64,000 nt of DNA, taken from Rhipicephalus microplus. Its lineage: Eukaryota; Arthropoda; Arachnida; Ixodida; Ixodidae. Every line of letters begins with the position of its first letter. Positions within the stretch are counted from its first letter, which is position 1. Under the pieces are notes generated by a model. The model had not been told where the DNA came from, searched no databases, and saw nothing but the letters and a program-made list of their open reading frames with translations. Below are positions 11,039-22,329 of the stretch, piece after piece. The stretch spans positions 7,569,001 through 7,633,000 of the forward strand of contig NW_027464589.1 in the NCBI RefSeq assembly GCF_043290135.1, given 5' to 3'. The position numbers and the translations under genes are program-made.

Positions 11039-11760
11039 GCTACCCATTCCTTCTGTGTCAACCGCTCGGGGCCGGGGCAAAGCGCCATCAGCTCCTTCAC
11101 CCGCTGCTCGAGCTTGGTCCGCCCTTCCCATGATTAAGGGTGCCCTTCGAAGGTCGCCCTTCATCTGCTCTAAAAGGCTGGCGGTAGCCTCCTCCCGCTC
11201 AGGCTACGCTCCGAGCTGTTTTTGGAGTTCTATTCTCTGCTCCCGTTCCGCCCTAAGCTCCCCCTGGGGCCCCTTGATGCTAGCCTACATGCGCTGCACG
11301 GCCCCCTTCAGTGCCTCGCACAGCCTGCACACGAAGCTCGCCTTCTGCGCGTCGGCCAAACCCGCGAATGCTGTCTCATCTAAGTAGCACCAGCGCTTGC
11401 ATTCGTCGCACTGCACTAGCTCACTATCTCTCGTGGTTTTCCTAGCCTCTTTAGCCATCACCCGCCCGACCATCAGAGCGAGCACCTGACAGCCCTACGT
11501 TCAACCCTAATCCCGCTATCCAGTCGCCTCCGTTAACTCTCCTACCTCGACAACTGTTTGAAGCTGCCGCCTACAACGCACACATACATGTACAATTTCG
11601 CTAGTAGCCTCTCACTAGGTCCCCTTCGTGATCGGTACTTGCTCTTTAACAACTAACCGGGCACCCCGACCGTCTTTAAAACAGCCACCTAGCCACGTAG
11701 TTAACGTCACGACAACGTTGCCCGTGTCCCAAACCTACAGTGCTCGCACCGATAATTATT
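11039..11760 (-). pseudogene. LINE ORF1-like relic with PHD-type Cys cluster (left arm)
   Basis: On the minus strand the frame 11,285-11,485 (66 codons) holds a Cys cluster of PHD type: CDECKRWC, then after a spacer CRLC. It is followed, past a TAG, by a charged coiled-coil segment rich in E, R and L. PHD fingers plus coiled coils are known in ORF1 proteins of some CR1-type LINEs, so I read this as an ORF1 relic. No host gene structure is visible. The same stop is present in the right arm copy. Confidence 0.55.
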
Positions 11761-11964
11761 GATTAGGAGAGAAAAAATACAAATACAAAGTGTTCACTAA
11801 TACAAAGAAATTAAGAGAAATGTTATCTCTCATTGCACGCTGCTTATGCACCAACCGACCTTGCACAACTTTGCACGACCTTGAATCTGCCGAACAGGCG
11901 GAGCGCACGCAAAAACGTCCACACAGCTCGGAAGTAGGGCGAGAAGCCGTATATGCGTATGATT

Positions 11965-14354
11965 TGATTGATTGATTGATCGACTGATTGATTGATATGG
12001 CTGTACCCTTTAGATCGGGCGGTGGCTGGCGCCACCAATCCGTAATACATAACGAACGAAAAACTAAACTTACTTATTTTTTCTTTAAATAGTGATGTTC
12101 AGGATTCGTACTTTGCATTGAAGGGTTTAATTTTCACTCGTGCCTTGACTTTAGTGACCAATCGTATAACCTCCATCTAACTAATTCTACCTGCTTATAG
12201 TCTATCTTGCCCTATCTCTCCCTAAACCCCTGTGCTTTGAAAAACTCTGCGCCATCATCCTGAACTATAGGGTGAAGCCTTTTACAGAACATTATCAAGT
12301 GTTCGGCACTTTCCTCTTCCTCTCCACACGCACTGCATACCATGTCTACACCTTCGTATGTGGCCCGATATGTCTTGGTTCGCAATACTCCCGTTCTGGC
12401 CTCAAACAGTAGAGAACTACCTCGTGTATTATCATAGATCCTTTCCTTGGCAATTTCCTGCCTAAAAGATCTATATATTCCTAGTGTGGACTTCTTAATC
12501 ATGCCAATTCTCAACATGTCAGTCTCAGCTTCCTTCACCTTCTTCTTAACCTATAATTCTATTTGGGTTGGCCCCCTGCTGTTTTCTAAGTATTTACCAG
12601 TCAATTTTCTGGTTCGCTTCATCCATTTTGTATCAAAATTCTTCATGTACAAAAAGCTTAATACCTTCCAAGGTCAGCGCTCCTCCCCCATTTCTCTCAA
12701 TCGCTTCTCAAAATTATCTTGCTGCTAGCTTCCCTGCCCTCAAATGAGGTCCATCCCATATCACCTTGTACTTCCTGATTTGGTGTATTCCCGTGAGCCC
12801 TAAGGCAAGCTCACCTATTCAACGTTGCTTAATTTCTAATCTTGCTTAAACTTCTGATCTAATTCGATTGTAATTCTACAGTGCCCTGTTTGTCATCACC
12901 GCTGCATTCCTGTTACCTTCAGTCGTCACGTATATTTCGTGTTCCCTTAGGTACTCGGCCCCATTGCTTATCCATACGCCCAGATATTTGTATTTATCTG
13001 TTATCTCTAGCGTGACCTCCTGTATTCTAAGCTCACTACCTTCATTGTCATGAAAATTATTGACTGCTGATTTTTCCTTACTGAATATAAAATCTAACCT
13101 ACCTCTGTCATCACCGCAGATGTCTATCAATCTCTGCAAATCTTTTTATTAGCTCTACATCATCTGCGTACATCAATGCTGGAAGCGCGGGTTCAATGAG
13201 TTTTCCTTGTTTGAGGAAAGAGAGGTTGCAGCCCAGTGCACTTCTCTCTAATTCGGCCTCTAATCCTTGTAGGTACATCATGAATAATAACGATGACAGA
13301 GGACACCCCTGCCTAAGACCCCGTTTTACCTCTGCAGGCTTGGATACCCATTTTTTTCCTGTTTATAACTACCTTGTTACTTTTTTAGATATCCTTTAAA
13401 AGATTAGTGACTCCATATTTCAAGCCTAGTGTGTCCAGTATTCCCCACAATTCCTTTTGAACCACGTTATCGTACGCTCTCTTGATATCCACAAAATCTA
13501 GGCACAGGGGTCTGTGTTCCTTTTCTGCTATTTTTATGCACTGCGTCAGTGAGAAGAGATTGTCTTCCAACCTCCTGTGTTTTCGAAAGCCATTCTGCAG
13601 TTCCCCAAGCACCCTCTCAACCTCTATTCCTGCCGGCAGTCTTTCCTTTATAATCTGCATCGCCCGCCTGTAGACCACTGATGTCAGTGTTATATGATGG
13701 TAGTTGTTTATGTCAGCCTTGTCCTCTTTTCTTTATAGGTCGTGCTTATCCTGCTAAGTTTACATCCATAGGAGACTTCACCATCGAATATTATTTTGCT
13801 CACTGCCTCACTAAAAGCCTGTTTAGACTTCGGACCTAATGTCTTTATCAGCATAATTGGAATGCCATCTGGGCCTGTTGATGTACTACTAGGAACCTTT
13901 TTCTCAGCCTTTTCCCACTCTCGTTGTAGAAATGTAGCCAATGCGTCGCTTGATTCATCCTTGTCTTTTGTGGTGCATAAAACACTTCTTTGTTGAATTT
14001 TTTCTGTCCCCCTTGTTCTTATATATTCAATAGCTTCGTCCCCTTTTAGCCTAGCATCTTGAGGTGTAGTTATAAACCGCTGCTCTAGGCTCGTCTCATT
14101 TCTTGGATAGTATAGATGGTTCCAAATGTTCGCAGTTGCCTTTCTATCTTTTTTACTTAATTCTGCCAACCATTAAGATTCCATTCTTCTAATCTTTTCA
14201 TTGATCAGAAGGAATGCATCCCTTTTACAGCTTAGAAAGATTTCCCATTTTCTTTCAAGATCATCTCTCAGTTAACCCCGCTGCTTAGCATGTCTGTGTT
14301 CCCTAGAGGCTTCCTGACATTTTGCTATGGTTCTCTTAACTTCTTCCACACTGG
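11965..14354 (-). mobile_element. T1-family LINE in left arm
   Basis: The element is read on the minus strand. Its 3' end is a (CAAT)n-type tail at about 11,965-11,998. The 5' truncation lies near 14,354, where it meets another T1 copy head-to-head. It contains the N-terminal linker, RT palm and thumb, and a C-terminal Cys/His motif, in several frames. It duplicates the copy at 40,678-43,013 but extends about 50 bases further at its 5' end, so the right-arm copy was cut inside it. Confidence 0.85.
12212..14169 (-). pseudogene. T1 reverse transcriptase relic, multiple frames
   Basis: In minus-strand order: 14169-13708 carries STSTGPDGIPIMLIKTLG, the N-terminal RT block; 13678-13385 carries GFRKHRRLEDNLFSLTQ and FVDIKRAYDNV, a palm block; 13139-12876 carries the thumb segment; 12538-12212 carries the C-terminal CX2CX8HX4C motif. 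The enzyme would copy element RNA at a chromosomal nick. Frames change at least three times, so it cannot be translated as one protein. Confidence 0.75.
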
Positions 14355-14363
14355 GTGTGGAAG
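14343..14363. repeat. Snap-back hairpin at head-to-head T1 junction
   Basis: CTTCCACAC (14,343-14,351) and GTGTGGAAG (14,355-14,363) pair perfectly around a TGG loop, exactly where minus-strand T1 ends and plus-strand T1 begins. Confidence 0.7.
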
Positions 14364-15860
14364 ATGGAGTCACTAATCTTTTAAAAGAAATCTATAAAAG
14401 TAACAAGTTATAATGTGGGAAAAACAGGTATCCAAGCCCACAGATGTGAAACGGGGACTTAGGTAGGGATGTCCACTGTCAACCTTGTTATTCATGATGT
14501 ACCTAGAAACATTAGAGGCCTAATTAGAGGGAAGTGGGCTTAGCTTCAACCTCTCTTAAGTCACACAAGAAAAACTCATTGATCAGGCACTACCAAAATT
14601 AATGTACGCAGATGATATAGGGCTAAAGGCCGACAACAAGGAAGATTTGCAGAGATTGGTGGATATCTGTGGTAATGAGGGAGATGGGTTAGATTTTATA
14701 TTCAGTAAGGAAAAATCAGCAGTCAATAATTTTCATGACAATGAAGGTAGTGAGCTGAGAATACAGGAGGTCACGCTAGACAGAACAGATAAATACAAAT
14801 ACCTGGCCGTATGGATAAGCAACGCAACCGAGTACCTAAGGGAACACGAAATATGCGTGACGACTAAAGGTAACATGAATGCAGCAGTGATGAAAAACAG
14901 GGCACTGTGGAATTACAATAGGTATGATGTTGTGAGAGGAATATGGAAAGGGGTCATGGTTCATGGGTTGACATTCGGCAATGTGGTCTTATGCATGAGA
15001 TCAGAAGTTCAAGCAAGATTAGATATTAAGCAACGTGGAATAGGTAGGCTTGCTTTAGGAGCTCACGGGAATACACCAAATCAGGGAGTACAAGATAATA
15101 TGGGATGGACATCATTTGAGGGCTGGGAATCTAGCAGCAAGATAAAATTTGAGAAGCGATTGAGAGAAATGGGAGAGGATCGTCGGGCTAGGAAGGTTTT
15201 CAGCTATTTGAACATGAAGAACGTCGATACAAAATGGAGGAAGTGATCGAGAAAATTGACTGGCAAATACTTAGAAAACAGCAGGTGGCCAAACCAAAAA
15301 GAACAATCGGTTAAGAAGAAATTGAAGGAAATGGAGACTGACATGTAGAGAATAGGCATGATTAACAAGTCCGCATAGAGATCTATCGAACTTTTAAGCA
15401 GGAAATCACCAAGGAAAGGATCTATGATAATACCCGGGGTAGTTATCCACTGTTTGAGGCCTGGACGGGAGTATTGCGAACCAAGACATATCGGGCGAAA
15501 TAGGAAGGGGTCGACACGGTATGCAGTGCATGTGGAGAGGAGGAGGAAACTGCCGAACACTTGATAATGTTCTTTAAAGGGCTTCACCCCTATAGTTCAG
15601 GATGATGGCACAGAGTTTTTCAAAGCACAGGGGTTAAGGGACAGGGAAGGCAAAATAAACATTAGGTGGGTAGAATTCACTACAAGAAGGTCGTCTGATT
15701 AGTGGATAAAGTCAAGGCATGAGTGAAAATAAAATCCTTCACTGCAAAGTGCCAGTCCTCAACTTTACTACTTAAAGAAAAAAAGATAAATCTAGTGGTT
15801 ACTTGAATAAATATTGCGGCTAGGCGTCGTTAGCCGCCACCCCATCTAAAGGATACAGCC
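14355..15860 (+). mobile_element. T1-family LINE, 5'-truncated
   Basis: Plus-strand T1 copy from the RT palm to the 3' UTR, ending in a (CATC)n tail that expands into the array at 15,861-16,091. Its 5' end corresponds to about 41,555 in the right-arm copy, so it lost the first part of RT. The 3' UTR pattern (TACAGCCACATCCATTC) matches the other copies. Confidence 0.85.
14602..15246 (+). pseudogene. T1 reverse transcriptase C-terminal frame, 214 codons
   Basis: The frame begins at the active-site box YADDI (14,605-14,619), then runs through the thumb and connection region. It is the longest intact T1 frame in the window. The downstream C-terminal Cys/His motif (about 15,522-15,575) is out of frame, and its last cysteine reads phenylalanine. 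The start methionine is an internal residue, not a true start. Confidence 0.75.
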
Positions 15861-15961
15861 ACATCCATTCATCCATCCATCCATCCATCCATCCATCCAT
15901 TCATCCATCCATCCATCCATCTATCCATCCATCCATCAATCCATCCATCCATCCATCCATT

Positions 15962-15996
<35 letters not shown>

Positions 15997-16032
15997 CCAT
16001 CCATCCATCCATCCATCCATCCATCCATCCAT

Positions 16033-16065
<33 letters not shown>

Positions 16066-16091
16066 TATCCATCCTTCCATCCATCGATCTA
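15861..16091. repeat. (CATC)n microsatellite, LINE tail expansion
   Basis: About 230 bp of CATC units with few interruptions, directly at the 3' end of the T1 copy. The minus-strand frame reading repeated MDGW is an artefact of this repeat. Confidence 0.95.
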
Positions 16092-16900
16092 TTTCTACTT
16101 TGGGATGTATCAAAACACTGTTAAAAGAGTAGTTAATACGTCGTTTTTTATGAAAACTTGAATATCATATTTTTGCTTTACCTTCACTAATAATACAAGA
16201 TCGGTGATTGTTTCAGTTCAAGTATTGAGATTATCCTGACGCTCGAAAAGCAGCAGCACATTGGCATTGATTGCGTTTCTGTCGGTTTATTTGTTCAAAT
16301 TGTTCATGGTTAGCCGCAGTTTTTTTTGTCGATCAGTATTGCGAAGCTCCGTTTTTATTCAGCTTTGATATATCAATGCGAGCTTGTGTGTCAGACTCTA
16401 CGGGCCGCTACGACTAAGCGAACGTGTCTAGAGGTTGTGAACCATGTTAGCTGCTGTGCTTCACCGACGTCCGGCTCCGCAGCCTCCATCATGGAAATTC
16501 GACGCCAGCAAATCGCTCGGGGACTGCCTATGAAGACGGAATAATCTTGCACAATGTGGGCGTGTTCACCGGTGAGTGAAAATGGGCTGCTTTGCATCTG
16601 AACAGGGCCCTTTTGTTTTGCATGCGCTACAGTTTTTGTCATTTCATAAGGCTTTCCGACTTGTACAGCTTATGAGATGCACTCTTTGTAAACGTTTGAG
16701 ATTATTCACTTCGTTGTCACATTTGGGGAAAATATCTTTACTGCGAAAGTTTTTAGCACAGATCACAGCATGAATTCAGCTTCTGCCACTGTTCATCGTT
16801 TGAGCAGCGTCTTTGATGACTATGCACCATTGGCACACACAAAAAAAACTCATGTATTCACCAGTCGATCCAAAGCATGGCAATTTTATGAGCGCCATTC
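16092..16900. other. No recognisable gene
   Basis: Only short overlapping frames (16,326-16,544 plus; 16,391-16,642 minus) with no domain I know. A CGGTGAGTG at about 16,570 resembles a splice donor, but no supporting exon structure was found. Confidence 0.4.
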
Positions 16901-17445
16901 AAAAAGTAAGGGCAATTTGATTCCAAGCAAGTAAATATTCATTAGCAAAAGTTTTTATTGGTGGGCTTAGTTTAGCAAAAAACTACTTCACTTTTCTGCA
17001 AAATCACTGCTGACTTTTTAGTGCTTCTCGTACCGTTGCAGTAGTTTCTTTAGTCAACCTGAATAAAAAATCGCCACTGTTAATTGAACCTGTTGCGAAC
17101 GGTGATCTTGAATTTCTCACGGTCTTCAAATCGTACCACGAGCCACTGTTTCGAGTGAAAGAAGAGGAAATAATCACATGGTGCTGACGCAGGACAGCAG
17201 GGCGAGTAATTAGTGTTCCCTACCAAAATATTTGATCTTCCCATTGGTTCTGATTGAGGTGCAGGGAGGCATGTTGTCATGTAGGAGGCCGATTCGAGAT
17301 GAGAATTAGTGACGTGATCAATGTTTATCATACCTATTTCTGTGGTGAGTGTTTCACAGTATATGTCAGCTGTATGTGTGGCCCACATTTTATGAAATTG
17401 AACACTAAAAATTCCCTTTTTGACTTGGAAAATGGTAGCCGCCAT
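16900..17445 (-). pseudogene. Mariner-like transposase relic
   Basis: The minus frame 17,445-17,080 contains PCCPASAPCDYFLFFHSKQW, close to the conserved mariner block that surrounds the third catalytic aspartate (usual form YSPDLAPCDFFLF). Downstream minus-strand sequence to about 16,900 keeps a degraded mariner-like end in shifting frames. The upstream catalytic domain is not recognisable and no clear terminal inverted repeats were found. Moderate confidence from one motif. Confidence 0.5.
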
Positions 17446-17632
17446 TTTCTAACTGGACTAAGCTAACTGCTTGATTTTTTTCAGTTTTTGTGGAAAGGAG
17501 TGGTGGCACCATCGTGTTGTTTCTGCAATTGCGTACACTATGAAGCGTCCTCACCTGTGCAACAGTGTGCGAAAACAAATAATCCCTGTTTTATCAGTAG
17601 CAGTCCAAAAACGCTGATCCACTTGATGTCCT

Positions 17633-18559
17633 TCAAGCTGATGGATCGTCGTGGCAAGCCTCCAAAATCCCTGGTCGCAGAGGTGAAGGGAGGACAAGCA
17701 GGAATGTCGCTGTATTGTTGTCAAAGTTTCTTTTATACAGGATGTTGTTTCGTAGGACGAACGCTGACAAGCCGCGGACAAAAGGTAGTAAAACATCGAC
17801 AGACTGTCCTTGTAGGTACTTGATCACGAGAAGTATCTCAGGGTCGGATTGCTGCTGATGTGTCATCTCTGATGGTGTCACAGCTCCCAAGAGAACAAAA
17901 TCTTCACCATCCTCGGTGGAAGCAGATGCAGCAGGTTGAATCAAAGCCCGTGACAAGCAGTCCGCATCACTGTGCTAGCGACCTGACTTGTACACAAGCG
18001 TGATATCATACTCCTGTAATCGCAAGCTCCATCGTGCAAGCCGTCCACATGGGTACTTGAGATTAGCCAGCCAGCATAGCGAATGATGGTCGCCTATAGC
18101 TCGAAAAGGCCTACCATGTAAATATGGTCGAAACTTGCTTATAGCCCATATCACGGCAAGGCATTCTTTCTCGGTCGCTGAGTAGTTCACCTCGGCTTTC
18201 GAAAGAGTGCGACTGGCGTACGCAATGACTCGTTCTTGTCCGTTTTGCCAATGAATGAGCACGGCCCCAAGACCTAAATTGCTTGCATCCGTGTGGATAT
18301 TGGTTACGGGATGGCTTTGAAGGCACTTTCGTAGTTCATTGAAGGCATCCTCTTGTTCGGCAAGCCATACAAAAGGCATTTCCTCTTTTGTCAGCCGCGT
18401 CAGTGGTTCAGCGATTCGTGAAAAATATTTATCGAACCATCGATAATAGGCGCAGAGACCTAAAAATCGCCTAAGAGCCTTTTTGTCTGTTGGCTTCGGA
18501 AATCTCGCTACGGCTTCAGTTTTTGCAGGGTCTGCACGGACGCCTTCTGCACTGATCAC
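17633..18559 (-). pseudogene. G3 RT thumb, RNase H and integrase zinc region
   Basis: The frame 18,559-17,975 has [11 protein letters not shown] (RT connection), then [15 protein letters not shown] (RNase H with its first aspartate) and [11 protein letters not shown] (its glutamate). A stop follows at about 17,975. The frame 17,956-17,633 continues with SRALI and a poorly conserved integrase N-terminus, ending at EACHDDPSA where the zinc-binding histidines should begin. Downstream integrase is missing. Confidence 0.75.
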
Positions 18560-18753
18560 ATGGCCGAGAAAAAGGACCTCATGGAAGCCGAAATGTCATT
18601 TATGCGGTTTTATCGTCAAGTCCGCTGATTTGATCGTAGTGAGCATGGCCCGGAGCCTTTCCAAATGTTGCTTGAAGGTAGCAGAGAAGACTACAACATC
18701 GTTGAGATAAACCAGGCACGACTGCCATTTCAGACCACAAAGCACTGTGTCCA

Positions 18754-19998
18754 TCATCCGTTGGAATGTGGCGGGTGCTGAACAAAGGCCAAAGGGAGTA
18801 CCTTGAACTCGTATAAACCGTCCGGTGTCACAAACGCTGTCTTTTCACGATCTCTTTCGTCAGCTTCTATCTGCCAATACCCACTTTTAAGATCCAATGA
18901 GGAGAAATTCCTGGCATTTCGCAGCCTATCCAGAGTGTCATCAATTCTTGGCAGAGGATAAACATCCCGTTTGGTGACGGCATTCAGCTTCCGATAATTA
19001 ACGCAGAAACGTAAGGTTTGGTCTTTTTTCTTCACGAGAACAACAGGTGACGCCCATAGACTTGATAAAGACTGGATTACATCGTCTTTGAGCATTTCTT
19101 TAACCTGATTACCAATAGCTTCTCTTTCTCTTGGTGACACTCGGTAGGGATGCTGGTGTATTGGCCTCACTAACTCGTCGACAATGGTGCGATGTTTGGC
19201 GATAGGAGTGCGTCGAGCCTTAGATGACAACGAGAAGCATTCAGTGAATACCCTTACAAGACTCTCTATTTGCTCTTTTTCGCTTGGTAGTAGGCCTGGC
19301 TCGATGTCGATGGCTGCAAGGACAGACTCCACGTCTTCGAAATGAGACTCAATGGTTTCGAAAGTGCGCAGTTCCGCAACCTGGACGAAATCATTCAGAC
19401 TGGCGACGACGGTTCTTTTTGCAACGTGCTGCACCTCATTTGCAAAGTTTGTGAGTAAAGCATTTGTACATCCGTCACGTAACTTAACAAGGCCTCGTGT
19501 CATGCAGACCCCTTTTTGGAGTAATAAGGCAGTGTTGTTGTCAGCAAATCCTTCGAATTCACTGAATGCTTTGTTGGTTACTGTGACAGATGCGCTCGAT
19601 CTTGGCGGCACCATGACACCATCATCTGCAATGCAAAGGTCATATACGTTTTCTTCCGTTTCAAAGGTGGCAATCGCGGGCCTAGTCGAGAATGAGACGG
19701 AAGATTCTCGCAAGTTAATTACAGCGCCATTAGCTCGTAAGAAATCCATGCCGATAATCAAGTCTCTTGAGCATTCCAGCAGCACAATAAAACTGGCGGC
19801 GTACTTAAAACCCCGCATTCCGATTCTTGCTGTGCATATTCCAGTAGGGTCGATGAGGCACCCTCCTGCTGTGCGAACTTGCGGTCCCTTCCAAGGAGTC
19901 AGCACTTTCTTCAGTATTTCAGAAAGTCTGCTACTCATCACTGAATAATCTGCGCCGAGGTCTACCAGTCCGATGACTTCGTAGCCGTCAACGAACAC
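18754..19998 (-). pseudogene. G3 protease and reverse transcriptase N-part, 414 codons
   Basis: The protease occupies about residues 1-110: VDLGADYSVMS stands where the family has DTGA, and LIIGMDFL marks the ILG end. RT starts near residue 300 with FCVNYRKLNAVTKRDVYPLP and continues to LKSGYWQIE. A frameshift at about 18,795 precedes the active site. In the next frame the box reads YLND (about 18,695-18,709) instead of YLDD or YVDD. Two catalytic changes in an otherwise long frame show pol is inactive. Confidence 0.8.
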
Positions 19999-20119
19999 AC
20001 GTCGGAGGCAATGTCACTATCGAAACACCGGTTTCTGAATCGGTCGTCGTTCAGAGTCAGCAATGAAGGTTTTTCTGCGTTAGCGTCGACAGCGGCCTTT
20101 TCTCCACAGGTCACTGATT

Positions 20120-21349
20120 CTAGTTTTCCCGACGCGGGCTTGGGGAACGAGACATTGCGGAGCTTGCTGAAGGTCGGGGGCTAGGCGATTTATACCTCCC
20201 CGTTGTCGTTGCACGAAGTTGGTGTCGTTGGAAGCCACTTGAGGTTTGACGACCTGACAGGTATTCTTTGATTTCGAAGGGACGTTCACCATTTCGTGGT
20301 CGAGGTGCATTAACAGGAAAACCACGTAGTCCTGCCTGGCGGTAGTGGCACGTTCGGTAGAGATGACCAGCCTCCCCACAGTGGTAACAAAGCGGTATCC
20401 TGTCGGGAGTGCGCCAGACATCGCTCTTCCTTAGTCTCCTCTCTGGCGTTGGCTGTAGGGTGCTCGGCGGCATAGGGTACTGCATAGGTGTAGCCGCTGC
20501 AACGTCCGCACGTCCTGTAGGTCCTCGTAGTAGCACATCGGAAAACGTCATTCTCGTCTTTTGTTGTAGTGGCGGCTCTGGCTGTGCGTTGCTCGAAGGT
20601 TCGCGTACCACCTGCCTGACCTTCTCACGGATCACATCGGCCAGAGACGAAAGCATTGGAGCATTCTGGTCAAGACGCCGCTTCTGCAGCTCTTCTCGCA
20701 CAACAGACCGCACCAGCTCGCGTAGTGCTTCTATGCCGTTACTGAAGACTGGTGGCAACATGTCCAAGGAAGTGACGATCGCATCCCGGTTGTATAACCT
20801 TGCTCGTTCTTGTAGCGTCCGTTCCATTGTAGTCGGCTCAGAACGAAACTCGGCGACGATGCACGGCGGGCTTCGAATAAGTCCGGCAAAGAGTTCTTGC
20901 TTCACGCCTCCCATCAGATGGCGCAGCTTCCTCTCTTCGCTCATATTTGAATCCGCTCAGCGGAATAGTCGAGAAATGTCTTCCGGATACATGGCGACAG
21001 TTTCTTTATTTCGCTGATTTCTTGTCTGGAGCGCAGCTTCAGCTCTCTATTTGCGGTCTTTGTTCGGGAAAGCAGCGAGCTGCTCCCGTCGAAAATCATC
21101 TCACGACCGGAAGGTAGCTTCGTGGTTTTCATACCACGTTCGTGCACTATCTTCCAGTGCAAAGTAAACATTTCCAAGTTTGCACTCTTCCCCATATCCG
21201 TTAGCTTTTGCGACGCGTTCAAAGTGTTCAAGCCAGTCCTCTGCGCCCTCGTAGCTTTCGCCGTGGAAAGGCTTTGGTAGCATTAGCTGGCTTACTACAA
21301 TGTTGGCTGGAGTGACCTGAGCTGTCATGTTGATTGCGTACCCGTTCAC
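20120..21349 (-). pseudogene. G3 gag with CCHC zinc knuckle
   Basis: The N-terminal part (21,349-21,101, start at ATG 21,349 or 21,328) contains the retrotransposon-gag core AEDWLEHFERVAKANGY. The frame shifts near 21,100 and continues, with a stop near 20,948, into a 274-codon frame (20,944-20,120). The latter carries CYHCGEAGHLYRTC, a CX2CX4HX4C knuckle, at about 20,340-20,390, and an Arg/Ser-rich tail (SPSPR). It would form particles and bind element RNA if intact. Confidence 0.75.
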
Positions 21350-21529
21350 AGCCGTTGATGTTCCAAGGGAAGTCGATAAAGGTGAAAATTCAGGACCCTC
21401 GCCACGTAGGCGTCGACTGCAGCGCTGATGAAAAGGCGTCAGCTCGTTGGGTCGAAATCACTGTGGTTCTGGACTGTGCTCCGTCACTCGAGAGGGGCTT
21501 GGCATCACACCCAGCACTTCCACCAGATT

Positions 21530-21929
21530 TGTAACGCACTCTTCAATGAACTCTTTTAGTGGGCTAACGTAGGCAGGGCGAACTTGTGCCCGAGAGTAAT
21601 AACACAGCTAGATTGTCTCAAGGATTCACTTCTGCCTCTTCTTCTACGTTCTTCTTTTTTTTCCAACACGGTTCGCGCACAGCTGGGTCTCGCAGGCTCG
21701 TGCGTCACAAACCATCTAGAGGGCGCAAGTATCGACTAGCGCACGTAATGTGAAGTCACATTGTGTCAATATATATGTTATGAGACCAGGTCCGGTACGG
21801 CAGTAACCAGGTTACATTTTTAATCCAGATGCACCAGCCAAAGCGGCCCAGCCCGCATGACATACGATGATGATCCCCACAATGGTTTGGTCATACAGAT
21901 GTAGATGAAGTACATAGTCAGCGCTCACA
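21530..21929 (-). repeat. LTR region between G4 and G3 (one shared or two abutting LTRs)
   Basis: Upstream on the minus strand, a purine-rich tract ends near 21,930 and is followed by TGTGAGCGC (21,929). On the G3 side a TTACA end (21,530-21,534) precedes a TGG primer-binding site near 21,524 and the gag leader. Either this is one 400-bp LTR shared by tandem elements, or a 154-bp LTR (21,776-21,929) next to a 231-bp one (21,530-21,760). I could not decide by eye. Confidence 0.5.
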
Positions 21930-21963
21930 CCATTTTCCCTCCTTCGCGAAAGAGGGCAGCAAG

Positions 21964-22315
21964 TTAGACAGTGTTGGGATGCCGAATATAGGATTTCAGT
22001 TGAGAGACGGGGGCGATCTCGGTGTTGCGGCGATGACGATCAGGAGCTGCGTTGACCGGAGCAACGCGATAGTTGACTTCGGATGTTCGCTCCAGGATGG
22101 TGTAGGGACCGAGATATTGGTGAAGGAATTTTTCGCAGAACCTAGGTGCACGAACAGGTGTCCACAAAAAGACTTCGTCGCCTGGGCGGAACAGAAACAC
22201 TCGACGCTTGGCATCAATGTCAATTTTTCTCTTGTCCTGAATGGTAGCAGTGTTGGCACGGGCGATATCTTGGCAGTGGGCGACGCGAGCCGCAAACTTT
22301 TCCGGGAGAGATGAA
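21964..22315 (-). pseudogene. G4 Ty3/Gypsy integrase C-terminal domain
   Basis: Minus-strand frame with a run of features typical of the Gypsy integrase tail: FAARVAHCQDIARANT, then RPGDEVFLWTPVRAP and YLGPYTILERTSEVNYRV, a GPY/F-type module, ending at SQLKSYIRHP. It stops at about 21,964, 35 bases before the putative LTR. The upstream catalytic core is gone: beyond 22,315 the sequence is SINE-like. G4 therefore survives only as its 3' end. Confidence 0.75.
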
Positions 22316-22329
22316 GATGGAATGGAAGA

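Larger units (their letters stand above)
8602..14306 (-). repeat. Left arm of large inverted duplication (5.7 kb)
   Basis: Read as reverse complement, this block matches 40,673-46,522. Paired coordinates sum to about 55,140 in the outer part and 54,978 in the inner part, which leaves the right arm about 160 bp longer. Several translated frames are identical between arms, for example 9635-9829 with 45,310-45,504 except one residue, and 12,876-13,139 with 41,838-42,101. The arms share the same internal order: unknown DNA, PHD-like ORF1, LINE tail, LINE. The duplication is therefore younger than those insertions. Confidence 0.92.
17640..21530 (-). mobile_element. Ty3/Gypsy retrotransposon G3 (minus), 3' truncated
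   Basis: In minus-strand order: leader and primer-binding site near 21,524, gag (21,349-20,120), protease and RT (19,998-18,560), RNase H (18,559-17,975), and an integrase N-terminal zinc region ending near 17,640. The integrase core and 3' LTR are absent. Frames are long, but the catalytic residues are changed (see pol). The gag C-terminus with SPSPR repeats resembles that of G5. Confidence 0.8.

Noticed and set aside
10635..11387. 250-codon plus frame (and 43,711-44,262 minus) as a proline-rich gene
   Set aside because: It is the antisense reading of the ORF1 relic, palindrome and GGTGG minisatellite.
11965..15860. One twin-primed LINE with an inverted 5' part
   Set aside because: Both halves carry their own 3' tails and overlapping RT sequence, so they are two copies.
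15869..16084. Repeated MDGW open frame
   Set aside because: Direct translation of the (CATC)n array.
16326..16642. Possible exon with splice-donor-like GGTGAGTG
   Set aside because: A single short motif without acceptor, branch site or protein similarity.
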